A DNA stretch of 64,000 bases from Lumbricus terrestris (GCA_949752735.1 OX457047.1:14398674-14462673), one strand, 5' to 3'; shown: positions 1 through 10,077, numbered from the stretch's first letter. Notes: generated by a model from the letters alone, not told the origin. Program-made: numbers and translations.

Positions 1-119
1 AATTTATTTATTATTTATTTAAAAAAATTCATTTGTAATTTATAAATTAATTATTATTCTTATTTAGACCTATGAAATGTCAGCCAGATATATCAATTTT
101 CATGTTTATAGAATGCTGA

Positions 120-238
120 AACGGGCGAACGGGGGGGGGGTAAAAAGACTCAGTAGTATTAACATATACACCTTTGTGGAGGGAGGGGCTAAGGCAACTT
201 TTAGCCCCCCCAGTTAAAAAATCCTAGAACCGCCACTG
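120..238. mobile_element. right end of a hAT-like DNA transposon
   Basis: A G-rich then C-rich segment ends in AGAACCGCCACTG at 238. This matches the terminal inverted repeat ending GCCGCCACTG seen at 22340 and 60647. No matching left end lies inside the window, so the element is cut off by the window or is a remnant. The LINE fragment that follows begins within a few bases of this end. Confidence 0.5.
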
Positions 239-243
239 CCGTC

Positions 244-816
244 ACTGCTTTCGTCATCTCTCAAGTGGACCGCTGTAACAGTCTGCTGGCCGGAGCGCCT
301 GCGTGTCTTTTGGACGGACTTCAGTCGGTGCTAAATGCCGCGGCGAAGCTCATTTGTAATAGGAGGAAATATGATCATGTTACACCACTCCTACGCGACG
401 TCTTGCATTGGCTGCCTGTCCCGTTCCGAATTGAGTTCAAGCTCAGTTTGCTGGTCTACAAATCGCTTCATGGGACTGCGCCTGAATACATCCGCGACTA
501 CTGTTCTGAGACCCATTCCTCCGCTTCCGGGCTGCGACTCAGGTCGCTTGGGAAGACCGACCTCCGTGTACGGAGGATGAGGACACGTTTCGGCGACCGC
601 GCATTCTCGGTTGCTGGTCCCAGATGCTGGAACAGTCTTCCACCGGACATTAGATTGGCCGCCTCAGTGGACTCTTTCAAAACAAAGCTTAAAACTTATC
701 TGTTTGCTAAGGCGTATCCCGCAGTTGGCCGTTTGTGAGGCGCCCTTGTAGCGGTATGGCCGCGTTACGGCGCCATATAAATTGTCGTTATTATTATTAT
801 TATTATTATTATTATT
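244..816 (+). mobile_element. 5'-truncated LINE, 3' end (reverse transcriptase C-terminus)
   Basis: An open frame at 265-738 (157 residues) has the conserved tail of CR1/Jockey/L2-type reverse transcriptases: RCNSLLAG, LNAAAKLI, LHWLPV, RIEFKLSLLVYKSLHG, APEYI, then GDRAFSVAGPRCWNSLPPDIR and an FKTKLKTYLF end. After the stop, a 3' UTR runs into a (TTA)n tail near 790-816, the normal LINE 3' end. The palm with the catalytic FADD box is missing, so the copy is 5'-truncated and dead. A second copy of the same family, with the same GGCGCCCTTGTA 3' UTR, lies at 32815-34035. Confidence 0.8.
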
Positions 817-849
817 CGATTTCGATTTCCCCCCACGATAGCGTTCTTA

Positions 850-1520
850 CAGCCGCTTGTGTACAGCTCGCGGTCGGTCGCCGGCCGGCCTCTCACCCCC
901 CGCGTCAGCAATCGTCTTTATGTCTCGTCGCCAGTAATTATCGGCCGCGGCGGTGTTTCTTTATGTCTCCCTCTCCCCCGCAGCGGCGATCTCTCTATGT
1001 CTCGCCGGCGGTCGCCGCCTGCCTGCGGCGACGTAGTATTGGCCGCGGCGGTATGCTTTATGTCTCTCTATTGGCCGCGGCGACGTGCCTTTATGTCTCG
1101 CCGCCAGTAATTATCGGCCGCGGCGGCGTTTCTTTAATTATGTCTCCCTATCCCCCGCAGCGGCCATTTCTTTATGTCTCGCCGCCTGCCTGCGGTGACG
1201 TAGTATTGGCCGCGGCGGTGTGCTTTATGTCTCTCTATTGACCGCGGCGACGTGCCTTTATGTCTCGCCGCCAGTAATTATCGGCCGCGGCGGTGTTTCC
1301 TTATGTCTCTCTATTGGCCGCGGCGACGTGCCTTTATGTCTCGCCGCCAGTAATAATCGGCCGCGGCGGTGTTTCCTTATGTCTCTCTATTGGCCGCGGC
1401 GACGTGCCTTTATGTCTCGCCGCCTGCCTGCAGCGACGTAGTATTGGTAGCGGCGGCGTTTCTTTGTGTCTCCCTATCCCCCGCGGCGACGCGTCTTTAT
1501 GTCTCTCTTAATTGGGGGGC
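850..1520. repeat. GC-rich compound minisatellite
   Basis: About 15 copies of a TTTATGTCTC core recur every 35-45 bases, alternating with GGCCGCGGCGG/GACG blocks. Larger units of about 75 bases repeat near-perfectly from about 1231 to 1440. Open frames here are products of the repeat and are not genes. It directly precedes the TATA box at 1565, so it may be the repeat-rich U3 part of an LTR. Confidence 0.8.
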
Positions 1521-1564
1521 GGCCTCTCTTTGAAGTCCGTCGCAGGCGTGCCTGCCCAGCAGTG

Positions 1565-1802
1565 TATATAAGGGAGCCCGTTGCTCTGTAGAGTGAGTCA
1601 GCGAGGAGGAGTCCGATAGTAGACACGTCAGTCGAGCTGAGTCGTCTTCATAGCTCAGTAGTAGTCAGGCAATCAGCTCAGTCAGTCGTGTGCAGGTGAA
1701 GACAGTCGTGCTGCGGGTTTCGTGTTTCATGAATAAACTGTGTGTCTTCTCTTCAATGTCGTTGTGTTTCCTGAGCGAGGCGAATCGACCGGAATAACTA
1801 CA
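1565..1802 (+). promoter_or_regulatory. TATA promoter and polyA signal, probable LTR R-U5 region
   Basis: TATATAAG at 1565-1572 is followed by a roughly 160-base stretch and AATAAA at 1732-1737, and the block may close with ACTACA at 1802. A TATA box and polyA signal this close together are typical of a retroelement LTR. I see no second copy in the window and no clear primer site after 1802, so the LTR call is inference. It could be a solo LTR or the 5' end of an element later broken by the insertion at 2223. Confidence 0.45.
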
Positions 1803-2217
1803 GGACCTTCGAAAGACGACGAAGGCGGACTTGCGTCTCCCCCCTGAGACGACACGCGCGACATATTTGGACTGGCACTCGCCCGATCGGTCATCGGTCA
1901 TCGGCCATCCACGGACCGACCGGGCAGCCGCTTTGCAGCCGGGGTGACCAAGACGGGGGTTGATTTCCGCCACAGTACGCACTCTATTTACGAATTCAAT
2001 CAATCTCATAAATTTATATAGAGCCCTTGAGATTTTTACTCGGAGACGCTCCCAACGCAGGCGTTGTCGAAAAGAAAGGCTTAAGAAGGCGAAAGAGAGA
2101 GCCAGCAGAGTCACGGGAAGCGAGAGAGCCACGTGAAGGATATATTCCAGATAACTGCACCCACTACCGAGAATTCTCGTCGTTAATAGTATATACTACA
2201 ACATGTTATAACAGTGA
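1803..2217. other. sequence between the LTR-like block and the 2223 insertion
   Basis: Open frames exist on both strands here but none shows a recognisable domain. A 33-base segment (CCACGGACCGACCGGGCAGC core, about 1908-1940) recurs at about 6427-6459, so this is repeat-derived. It may be the leader of an older LTR element. Confidence 0.3.
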
Positions 2218-2222
2218 GATGT

Positions 2223-2429
2223 TGTGACAGGATGGTGACCGTGGTTATAACAATACGTCTCAGTATAGTTTAACACTTTAATATGAATAACATATAAGTA
2301 TAGTATAGGTCTTTGTAGATCTCTCTAGTCTGATAGTCAGCGATAGACTGGCGTCTCTTCGTGGTCAGCAAACCCTCCTTGGCCACTGCTGTGGGCGTGG
2401 CCTGTGCTGACCAATAAGATACCGTTACA
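2223..2429 (-). repeat. 3' LTR of the 2223-5905 element
   Basis: This is a 207-base direct repeat of 5695-5905. Read on the - strand it starts TGTAACGG and ends GTCACA, the usual TG...CA LTR borders. On the - strand, ATTAAA within it is a possible polyA signal. Confidence 0.9.
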
Positions 2430-2446
2430 TCCCCTTTCCCAAAGCT
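2430..2446 (-). promoter_or_regulatory. polypurine tract
   Basis: Read on the - strand, GCTTTGGGAAAGGGGA lies immediately upstream of the 3' LTR. This is where plus-strand DNA synthesis is primed in LTR retrotransposons. Confidence 0.7.
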
Positions 2447-2657
2447 AGTTTGCCACCCCCGAAAGTTCCTACAATACTATATGTCAAAAGTTTCTACAAT
2501 GCTATATGCTACTTCTAAAGCTATTACATGTACTACTCTTTTTTTGGTTTGTTCTTACGAACTGTCTGTTGTCCGTGCAATAGGAGAATATATATATTTT
2601 AATATATATATGTATATATAAAGACCTATCAGTTTCTGAATCGGGCTGGTTTGCTAA

Positions 2658-5048
2658 TTAATCGGCCAGACCGCGTTCTGACATCTCTCTGGGGAGATGT
2701 CGCTGCGTCGGTTGGACGGTCTGCTGCGTCGCGACGGTGGTTGGATACGGCGCGGGAGGTGGCGTGGGAGGCGGTGGCACTGCAGGTGTGTTCGTTTCAT
2801 CGTCTGCGCTTTCGGTCTTGATGGTAATGGGAGGTTCAGACGAGAAATGCACATGTCTTGATGTTCGCCTTCTGGTAGTACCGTCTTCAAATCGCAGCTG
2901 GTATGATCTGTGTGGAAACACACGTGTAACTTCGGCCTTCCGCCAATGACGATCGTCGAATCTGGCTCTCGCTGTTTGGCCAATTGATAGGGCCGGTCTG
3001 TCTTTGGCCCCTTTGTCATAGTAGTGGGCCTGCTGTTGTTTTGCCGCCGCAAGAGCAGCGCTGGCATCAGTCGCTGTAGGTGAGGTGAGGAGGGCTGCTG
3101 CTGTGGGCAATTTAGAACGAGTCCGTCTGGAGAACATTACTTGAGTGGGGGTCAGGCCCAGCTGTTCGGTGGGGGCGTTTCTCCAGTCTAGCAGAACGAG
3201 AAAAGGGTCGACTTTGAAATGGCCCGATAGGCAGCAGACCGAAATCAAGTAGTCTTGGCCGCGATGCATAAATATGTCAAGACCAACTTTGTCCCAAGCG
3301 CGGGGTGGTGGTGGGTGGGATAGAAACGGCTCTCGGATACAGCCGTTAACACCGATATGGCTTGAATGAAGTCGCCGCAAGATGTCGTCTCTTGCCGGTC
3401 GAGGGATAATGACGCGTTGACCCTTGAATGCCAGACCTCCGCTTGTAATGAGTTCATCAGCGAACGGCATGTACGGCCTGATAATCGCTGGCACTTCGCT
3501 ATGGGTGGCTGGCCATCCAGCCTTTATCTGCCACAGCAGCTGTTGGCATTCCTCATCGGACGCTGCGGCTGCTGAGGCGTTTCTGATAGTGTCCTGTGAG
3601 GCTACTAAGCTTAGGCCTTGCAGCTGTTGTTTGTCCATCAACGCTGCCGATTCAGCGGGGAATTCATCTCCCAGCGAGCTGTCGTTTGCTGTGAGTGAGG
3701 GGTATGCATGCGAGAGGGTGTCTGCGAGGATCAACTGCAACAAAAATTGTTCCTTCTCAATCTGCGCATATGATTCTTGCTCCGTTCTTGTCATTGCGCT
3801 TGAAACATATTCGACAGGTCTTCCATTCTCAAGTAAAATGGCGCCACGACCACCTTGGCTTGCATCAGCCTGAATAACAATTGGCGTAGTTGTGTCAAAA
3901 TATGCTAGAACAGATGCGTGCGTTAGCATGTCTTTCAATTTGTCTAGCGCCACGCCATGCAATATGTCATCTGCAATGCATACCATACCGTTCAGTCCGG
4001 AAAGTGCATCAATTGTCGGCATGCAGTATTGTTCGCGCACAAGGGCTTTGTTCCGCGGCTTCGGACCAAGGCAAATTCGTATTCTGCCATCTGGCTTTGC
4101 GACAACAAGGAGCGCTGACACCCATGAGCTTGGCTCGCTCACTGGTGTGATGATGCCGTTTGCCTCCAAACGCTTTAGCTCGGTCTCGACCTTGTCACGG
4201 ACGCCCAGCGGAAGTCGTCTTAGTGGCATTTGGATTGGCGGGATTTCATCGTCGATGTGCAGCTGTACGTCACCCTCTAACAAACCAACGCCGTCGAAAA
4301 GGTCAACGTATTCAGCGTTTACTTCCGTTTCCGTCAGACAACCATGCGTTGTAGCAAGAGAGACAGAAGATGGCTGAACTGTTCGAACCTCGCAAATGTT
4401 CTCTTCGACCGCATTCATAAGCTGCAAGTCCCTGCAGGCCTTGAATCCGAGGATCGGCTGGTTGTGCTTTGCTGTGACGTAAAAATCTATATTATATTCT
4501 CTGGCAGCACGTGGGTGCCAGACGGTGAACGTTATCATGCCTGGTGTTGATAACTCGGAGCGATCAAACATGCGCAGAGTCGCTTCCGCAGGACGGACTT
4601 CGTGGAGTCGACCGAGAGTGCGAACAAATTCTTCCGGGATGACGTTGACAGTCGCGCCACTGTCAAGCAAAAAACGCACTGTTCTATTGTCTATCTGCAA
4701 ACGCGTATACCATCTGTCGCTGCTGGGCGTGTCTAACGTAAGTAGCTCTTCATCCAACCCTAGTTCACAGACTTCAGGCCTGCTGCACGGTTTCCCTGTC
4801 ATCTTGGACGGACAAACAACCTCAAAGTGCGATTTTCTGTTGCAGTTTCTACAGATTTGGCCATACGCGGGACACGATTCCTTTCGCAGATCGTGCATTC
4901 TGTCGCAAAACTTGCATAGGTTCAGTCTTACCTTGGCGTCGTACTGGTTGCCATAGACTGGTGAGCGTGCTTGCGGACGAGATAGGTGACGGTTGCGAGC
5001 ATGTGATGTCGAGTGTCGAAGAGCTTGGACTTCGTCGTGCGCCGTCAT
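2658..5048 (-). CDS. Gag zinc knuckle-Pol remnant with in-frame internal deletions
   Basis: One open frame of 796 codons. In order: a Cys/His zinc-knuckle region (residues 45-80), a retropepsin active site LLDSGATVN (128-136), the reverse transcriptase N-terminal block (about 262-354), a short piece with the IADD catalytic pair (358-361), the thumb/connection (about 366-390), the start of RNase H (QADASQGG, 393-400), an abrupt switch near 439 to an ADTLSHAYP tail, part of the integrase zinc domain (HSSHIGVNGC), a strip of the core start (KVGLDIF), and the integrase C-terminus with DWRNAP. The middle of the RT palm, most of RNase H and the integrase D,D,E centre are absent, yet every junction stays in frame. 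It cannot supply its own enzymes, so mobility would need another element. Confidence 0.85.
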   Translation of the reverse strand: MTAHDEVQALRHSTSHARNRHLSRPQARSPVYGNQYDAKVRLNLCKFCDRMHDLRKESCPAYGQICRNCNRKSHFEVVCPSKMTGKPCSRPEVCELGLDEELLTLDTPSSDRWYTRLQIDNRTVRFLLDSGATVNVIPEEFVRTLGRLHEVRPAEATLRMFDRSELSTPGMITFTVWHPRAAREYNIDFYVTAKHNQPILGFKACRDLQLMNAVEENICEVRTVQPSSVSLATTHGCLTETEVNAEYVDLFDGVGLLEGDVQLHIDDEIPPIQMPLRRLPLGVRDKVETELKRLEANGIITPVSEPSSWVSALLVVAKPDGRIRICLGPKPRNKALVREQYCMPTIDALSGLNGMVCIADDILHGVALDKLKDMLTHASVLAYFDTTTPIVIQADASQGGRGAILLENGRPVEYVSSAMTRTEQESYAQIEKEQFLLQLILADTLSHAYPSLTANDSSLGDEFPAESAALMDKQQLQGLSLVASQDTIRNASAAAASDEECQQLLWQIKAGWPATHSEVPAIIRPYMPFADELITSGGLAFKGQRVIIPRPARDDILRRLHSSHIGVNGCIREPFLSHPPPPRAWDKVGLDIFMHRGQDYLISVCCLSGHFKVDPFLVLLDWRNAPTEQLGLTPTQVMFSRRTRSKLPTAAALLTSPTATDASAALAAAKQQQAHYYDKGAKDRPALSIGQTARARFDDRHWRKAEVTRVFPHRSYQLRFEDGTTRRRTSRHVHFSSEPPITIKTESADDETNTPAVPPPPTPPPAPYPTTVATQQTVQPTQRHLPREMSERGLAD

Positions 5049-5072
5049 TGCCTTCAGCTGTTGACCTGCGGC

Positions 5073-5591
5073 CTAACTGGCTTTGCACACGTCGATGGCT
5101 TTGCTCAGCGTCAGCTCCCGAGTCTGCAAGAGTTTGTGACGAGTGGCGTCGTCCTTGACTCCAACGACGATGCGGTCCCGAATCATGGACTCTTCGACGC
5201 CCTCGAATTTGCACGTTTTTGCCATGCGTCGGACTTCCCCCAGGAACACGTCGAATCGTTCACCTGCTTCTTGCACTCGCTGGTAAAACATATAGCGTTC
5301 GTAGGTAACGTTGACAGCGCCCAGGCAGAAAGTCTCGAATGCCTCTAATATCTTATCGATGTTCTTTTTATCAGCTGTCGGGATGTCCATGCTCCTAAAC
5401 GCGTCGTAGGCCTCGCCACCCAGACACGTGAGAAAAACCGCTGCTCGCTTCGACGAGTTGGCTTCCGTCAGATCTGTGGCAAGCTCGTAATTTTCCCACT
5501 GTTCGCGAAAACGTTCCCAATTGTCAGCGACGTTGCTTCCTGTAACCTTCAGTGGCTCTGGAAGACGCAAATTCGAAACCATGTTGTTCAT
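5073..5591 (-). CDS. Gag (capsid-like) of the LTR element
   Basis: A 172-codon frame on the - strand beginning MNNMVSNLRLPEPLKV. It has the gypsy-type Gag pattern: W-ERF-EQW-NYE, then VFLTCLGGEAYDAF, then RYMFYQR-Q-AGERFDVFL-EVR-MAKTC and IRDRIVVGV. It stops at a TAG codon at 5073-5075. The frame after the stop is the same one that continues, nine codons later, into the start of the zinc knuckle-Pol frame at 5048. The TAG is therefore either a single nonsense mutation in a former Gag-Pol frame or a natural gag terminator. Capsid function is inferred from family resemblance. Confidence 0.85.
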   Translation of the reverse strand: MNNMVSNLRLPEPLKVTGSNVADNWERFREQWENYELATDLTEANSSKRAAVFLTCLGGEAYDAFRSMDIPTADKKNIDKILEAFETFCLGAVNVTYERYMFYQRVQEAGERFDVFLGEVRRMAKTCKFEGVEESMIRDRIVVGVKDDATRHKLLQTRELTLSKAIDVCKAS

Positions 5592-5675
5592 GTCTGAATC
5601 TTGCGGAGTCTATATGTACGGCTTGACTATCGACTGTTCTACTTATTCGGAAAAAACTATGTGTAAGTTCTTTCA

Positions 5676-5694
5676 GTTCACACTTCTGACGCCA
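5676..5694 (-). promoter_or_regulatory. tRNA primer-binding site
   Basis: Read on the - strand, TGGCGTCAGAAGTGTGAAC starts directly after the 5' LTR. TGG complements the CCA end of a primer tRNA. I did not assign the tRNA. Confidence 0.75.
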
Positions 5695-5905
5695 TGTGAC
5701 AGGATGGTGACCGTGGTTATAACAATACGTCTCAGTATAGTTTAACACTTTAATATGAATAACATAATTATAAGTATAGTATAGGTCTTTGTAGATCTCT
5801 CTAGTCTGATAGTCAGCGATAGACTGGCGTCTCTTCGTGGTCAGCAAACCCTCCTTGGCCACTGCTGTGGGCGTGGCCTGTGCTGACCAATAAGATACCG
5901 TTACA
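5695..5905 (-). repeat. 5' LTR of the 2223-5905 element
   Basis: A 211-base direct repeat of 2223-2429, longer by ATTA within AACATAATTATAAG. It would carry the element's promoter on the - strand. The GATGT duplication follows at 5906-5910. Confidence 0.9.
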
Positions 5906-5910
5906 GATGT

Positions 5911-6092
5911 TGCATGGTCACAACACACGAAAAAAGAACAAGGAATTCTCCACGAGCAGCTGAGTGCAGTGAACGGCTGTCCAGGGAGATACGGTACAGA
6001 CACATGGGTGAAAGCTCACATAAGCAGGATGGAGCTTGAGCCAGATCGAGTCTACTGTACTGGCACAAACGCGAAAATATATTTTAGTTTGT
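5911..6092 (+). other. unrecognised 60-codon open stretch
   Basis: Just right of the LTR element, a + strand frame without an ATG start runs to a stop at about 6092, with a plausible protein-like composition (GILHEQLSAVNGCPGRYG ... RMELEPDRVYCTGTN). I do not recognise it. A TGA precedes it at the insertion site. It may be the remains of an older transposon gene split by the LTR insertion. Confidence 0.2.
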
Positions 6093-6498
6093 AAACAGGG
6101 TGGGGACCATGCACAGCAGGGTAAATCAGGCTAAATTCCCTGGTAAGAGCCATTTGCCCTGGCCGTTATTCTGCCGCAGGTCTACCAGAAATTTTCATAT
6201 TCAAGAATTTATTTGAAGCATAAAAGGCTTTTAAAAGCACTTCTGCACTGTTTGCTTGTACGAGTGCTGTGCGCTGGTCAGGAGAATGACTGACCATGAA
6301 TCACTTTAATATTCTTAAACCGTAAAAGATGTATCGGTTCTTTGATTAACACTATTAAAAGACTGTCTTGTTGATAAATTGTTAAAATAGAAGTAATGAA
6401 TTAATAATAGAAGTAATGAATTAATAATAGACACACATCCACGGACCGACCGGGCAGCCGCTTTGCAGCTGTGAGCTTTCACCCATGTGTCTGTACCG
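5992..6498. repeat. inverted repeat pair with 27-base perfect arms
   Basis: GGTACAGACACATGGGTGAA continuing to GCTCAC (5992-6018) recurs as its exact reverse complement at 6472-6498. Weaker pairing extends the arms by about 15 bases outward. The loop is about 450 bases and includes a short (ATTAATAATAGAAGTAATGA) duplication near 6390-6430. Confidence 0.7.
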
Positions 6499-6539
6499 TA
6501 GGCTACCTCTCTGGACACTTTTTCTAACATCTAACTACC

Positions 6540-8190
6540 AATTTTGATTCGTTGAATATAACACGTTTTGTGAGTCAGTTTGTCGTGCTTCTGTAAGGTT
6601 TGGGCCCCCACAGTTTTGCCGAACAGGGCCCCCACATTTGTTAATCCGGCAAAGTTGTTTATTTTAACTGCCACATCCAAATGTAGAATGTCCAATGGAT
6701 AGGCCTACAATCATCCATGAGCGCCCGCATATAGGAGCAATTGAGAGGGGCACCCCTGGAAACTTGACACTTTTTCTAACATCTAACTACCACTTTTGGA
6801 GTTTAACCTACTTCTTAGGATCAATTTTTTGCTTTTAACATTTTTTTCACACTAAGGAAATTTGTCGTCGTCGGTGCCCTAGCGCCCATAATTTTCATGC
6901 AATCATAATCATCATCATTACCATCCGGCCTACTTTGATTCTTTACTAAGAAGGAGAATCCCTTGTATGGTACTCTACAGTAAGGAACCGTTCTACATCG
7001 TCACAAATGTATGACCCCCTTCCTTTTGGCGCGTGACGCCATTTATGTGTGGTCCCTTATATAGGATTATAGGCATAAGAGACAGTTGAGGCGGAAGAGT
7101 GAAAGTATGATTCCACAAATTGTTTTCATAAAACAAACTTAAGAAGAAACTTTTTTAAAATTAAATGTAAAAGCTCAAAGCAAAGAGTGATTTGAGTGAC
7201 GTGCTTCTGAGACAGCCACTTTCATGCAGCACGAGTAATTACGTACTGCTAAGAGAATGATCATGGCTGTTTCGGGACTATCGCCTTAGGCCAGGGCTAG
7301 CGAAAATAATTGGTATTCCACTCAGGTGCATTTTTTATATTGCAGGCGACTACCCGATGTTACAGAATATCTGCAACGTAGATCTACAACCCCGGTAGGT
7401 TATTAGTAGAAGCTTAATTCTAGCGGAATTTGCAGCCAGTCTACAACACACCCAAGTTGAACCTCTTCTGCAGAAATGTAGAAATTGTGAAACGTAGCGT
7501 ATAAACAGAATAAATTTTGTTGTATAAAAACCTCTACGAATTTGTATTGATCTCTAAAGATTTTAAGCTGATAAGCTCTGGCATAAATTATATTTCCTAA
7601 AGTTTCTAATAATCTCATTGGCTAAAACAATAATTAGGCCTGTGCGTCAATTGTAAAGAGAAATGGCCTGGCCCATTGGTCAAATGAATTTACAATGTGG
7701 CGAATTAACACCAAGATGTTGGCCTAGGTCTGTATTTTATTTGCGAATAAGAAAGCCCAATTAATTGTCACCCACGATTTATCGCAAACGGATCGATTAC
7801 GTTTAATAAATTTAAAGGCAATTTTACTAGCGTCGAAGACAGCGATATATGGAGTAATATATGTATTTGAAGTTTGAGAGGTTATCATTAAATATTGATG
7901 TTTTTGTAAGACAAATACAATAACACATCTCCTATAGGTCTATACAACCAATGACGTTACGTACGTCACAGTTCAATAAATTAAATTATTATGGCGTCTT
8001 TTGTAAGAACTTATTATGCGCTAAATATAGACTCATAATTTATTCTGTTTATACGTTACGTTTCACAATTGTATTGTTAGGCCGTTAACCTACATTTAGA
8101 TTATACTTTGCCCGTTCACTATAGACATTATAATTATAATAGGCCTAGTCCTATTATATCTCTGAATGACAATGAAAGTGCGTATTGAAA
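6540..8190. other. intergenic, no gene recognised
   Basis: AT-rich sequence with short open frames that have no codon or domain signal. It holds scattered TAGGCCTA-type motifs (6701, 7637, 8140) and a direct duplication of GACACTTTTTCTAACATCTA (about 6514 and 6767). Confidence 0.5.
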
Positions 8191-8214
8191 GCAGCTACCC
8201 AGATAACCACCCAC

Positions 8215-8550
8215 GTCGGATTGACGTCGGTGACTCATCAACAAACTAATCAGAATATGACGTCTATCCGACCTCTGCCCGTTCATCGGGTGCTCATTGA
8301 TCACGCGTGTTTTAATGACGTCGAGCCGACGTCATAAAAACTCGTCGGATCGACGTCATAAAAACTCGTCATATCGACGTCATAAAAACTCGTCGTTTTG
8401 ACGTCATTAAAACACGCGTGATCTATGAGCACCCGCTGAACGGGAAGATGGCGGATAGACGTCATATTCTGATGAGTTTTTATGACGTCAATCCGACGTC
8501 GATTTTTTACGTCAATACGACGTGTCCAATTCAAGTTGGTTCGACGTCTG
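8215..8550. repeat. long palindrome packed with GACGTC sites
   Basis: Arms at about 8249-8323 and 8400-8474 are reverse complements, including TCACGCGTGTTTTAATGACG and GAATATGACGTCTATCCG. The centre is three tandem copies of a roughly 27-base unit ending CATAAAAACTCGT. About 11 GACGTC hexamers occur in 330 bases, two of them full TGACGTCA. It looks like a foldback or MITE-type element. The CRE resemblance may be coincidental. Confidence 0.75.
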
Positions 8551-8830
8551 ATTTTGACATCTATCCGATGTCTCTATTCAAGTCGACTCGATGTCAATTC
8601 CCAAAATGTGGGCCTAGGCTTATTCCATTATCTCTAACTCGGTCCAACATCCACGGTCACCAATTTGGGAACTGATTTCACATGAAATCCTACGCTTGTG
8701 GCAATGCTCACATGAGGACCTTTGTGAAGAAGCAGCAAGACATCAGCTCTTATACCTTGTGGTTGTTGGCTAGTACTATTAAACCATACATGAATTATAA
8801 GCAGCCTGGACCAACAACTTATGCACACTT

Positions 8831-9500
8831 CAATCAATCAATCAATCAAATATTTTTATTTTGCAACCCAAAGTATACATGACAGGTTTACACATCTTGC
8901 TCATTGGTTACAAAAAGGGGAGGCCCTAAAGGGATAAAATAACCCCGCTGTCTAGGGACACCAACTAATATGTTGAGTTGACGATGTGAGGTGGCCATGA
9001 CGAAATCTTTGCAAAATCAACATAGTGAATGACAAAAGTGACAAAGCACAATGAAGCAACTTATGCTAGAAAAATGGATGAGAAAACACAACAAAATTAA
9101 TGGAAACTGAAAAGCTCAACGTTGCTGAGTCACAAGCAATTATGAAAAATGAAAAAAACAACAACTAACGAATAGAGACCCACTGCAGTGCATACATCGA
9201 ACGAACAGTGCTTTACTCTTATTAGGTGCCTTCTATTAGAAATGCGCTAAGTTTCTTCTTAAAAACCCAAATACTGGAGCTCAATTGTATTTCCCTTGGA
9301 ATTTTTTCCCAAGTGGTGATCCCAGTAGATTTAATAGAAAACAGGGGTGGGTTAGTGCGAGCATATATAGGTTCGGCGATACGAAAAAGAGTAGTCCTAT
9401 CTTGTAAAATGATTATGAACCTGGGAAGAGAGCTGTAAATAATTGTTGTATATACATGGCAGAAGAGTGGCACTTCACTTAAAAAACTACAAGGGTACAT
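8831..9500 (-). mobile_element. LINE 3' end remnant
   Basis: The - strand frame at 9222-9500 ends with the LINE RT tail pattern FSIKSTGITTWEKIPREIQLSSSIWVFKKKLSAFL. The 3' UTR to its left (GGCCCTAAAGGGATAAAATA, then CCGCTGTCTAGGGACACC) closely resembles that of the LINE at 24388-24500. It ends in a (TTGA)n tail at 8831-8850. This is an older, 5'-truncated copy of the same or a sister family. Confidence 0.75.
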
Positions 9501-10076
9501 GATCTGCTACTTTTGGGGTTAAAAACAGCAATGCTGTCGGGCAGCTACCCAGCCAGAAACCCTAAAGAGGAACTGTAGGTGAGAATTTATTTTCCAGTGC
9601 TCGCCTTGCGGTTTACACTGCTAGTTGACTCCCATTCTGTCTTGGCCACATTTCTTGGGTCAGGTGCATTTCTTTTTACGCCACTCACCACATCAAATAT
9701 CAAACAATTTATTTTTATAGCAACTAAAAACATGCAGTAGCACTCATGCAGAAGCACTTATTCAAATGGCAGCAGACTCAAAAGAAATCTTACAACCCCG
9801 CTAAATAGAAGGATCCTACTTAGTTGGGTCGTGACTTGTTATACCTCCTCAGAGTCCTCTGTGTAACCGAAATAATCATTAATCACCAAAGGTACAGCTT
9901 GAGGAAGCAAGCCAATATTACATCAATAGTTTAAACCCAAATATTAAAAAAATCAAGAACATAAATCTTAACTAGAGATATGGCACATAATCTTTCTATA
10001 CAAGATGATAATGCTGCAGTTAGCATAGAGTAATCTTTTATATGGTGTTGTTTAACTTTATATAATGAATGTATGA
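9501..10076. other. intergenic, nothing recognised
   Basis: No open frame of note and no repeat border that I can define. Confidence 0.4.
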
Positions 10077-10077
10077 A

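Larger units (their letters stand above)
2223..5905 (-). mobile_element. Ty3/gypsy-like LTR retrotransposon with internally deleted pol
   Basis: Direct terminal repeats (2223-2429 and 5695-5905) flank an internal region read on the - strand. The target-site duplication GATGT sits at 2218-2222 and 5906-5910. Next to the 5' LTR (right side) is a primer-binding site, and next to the 3' LTR (left side) is a purine-rich tract. In reading order the genes are Gag (5591 to 5073), then zinc knuckle, protease, reverse transcriptase, RNase H and integrase remnants (5048 to 2658). An intact element of this class would be longer, because much of pol is missing. The LTRs differ mainly by a 4-base indel (ATTA), so the insertion looks fairly recent. 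Confidence 0.9.

Noticed and set aside
735..1511. Open frames through the GC-rich repeat
   Set aside because: All frames lie across a minisatellite and repeat with it.
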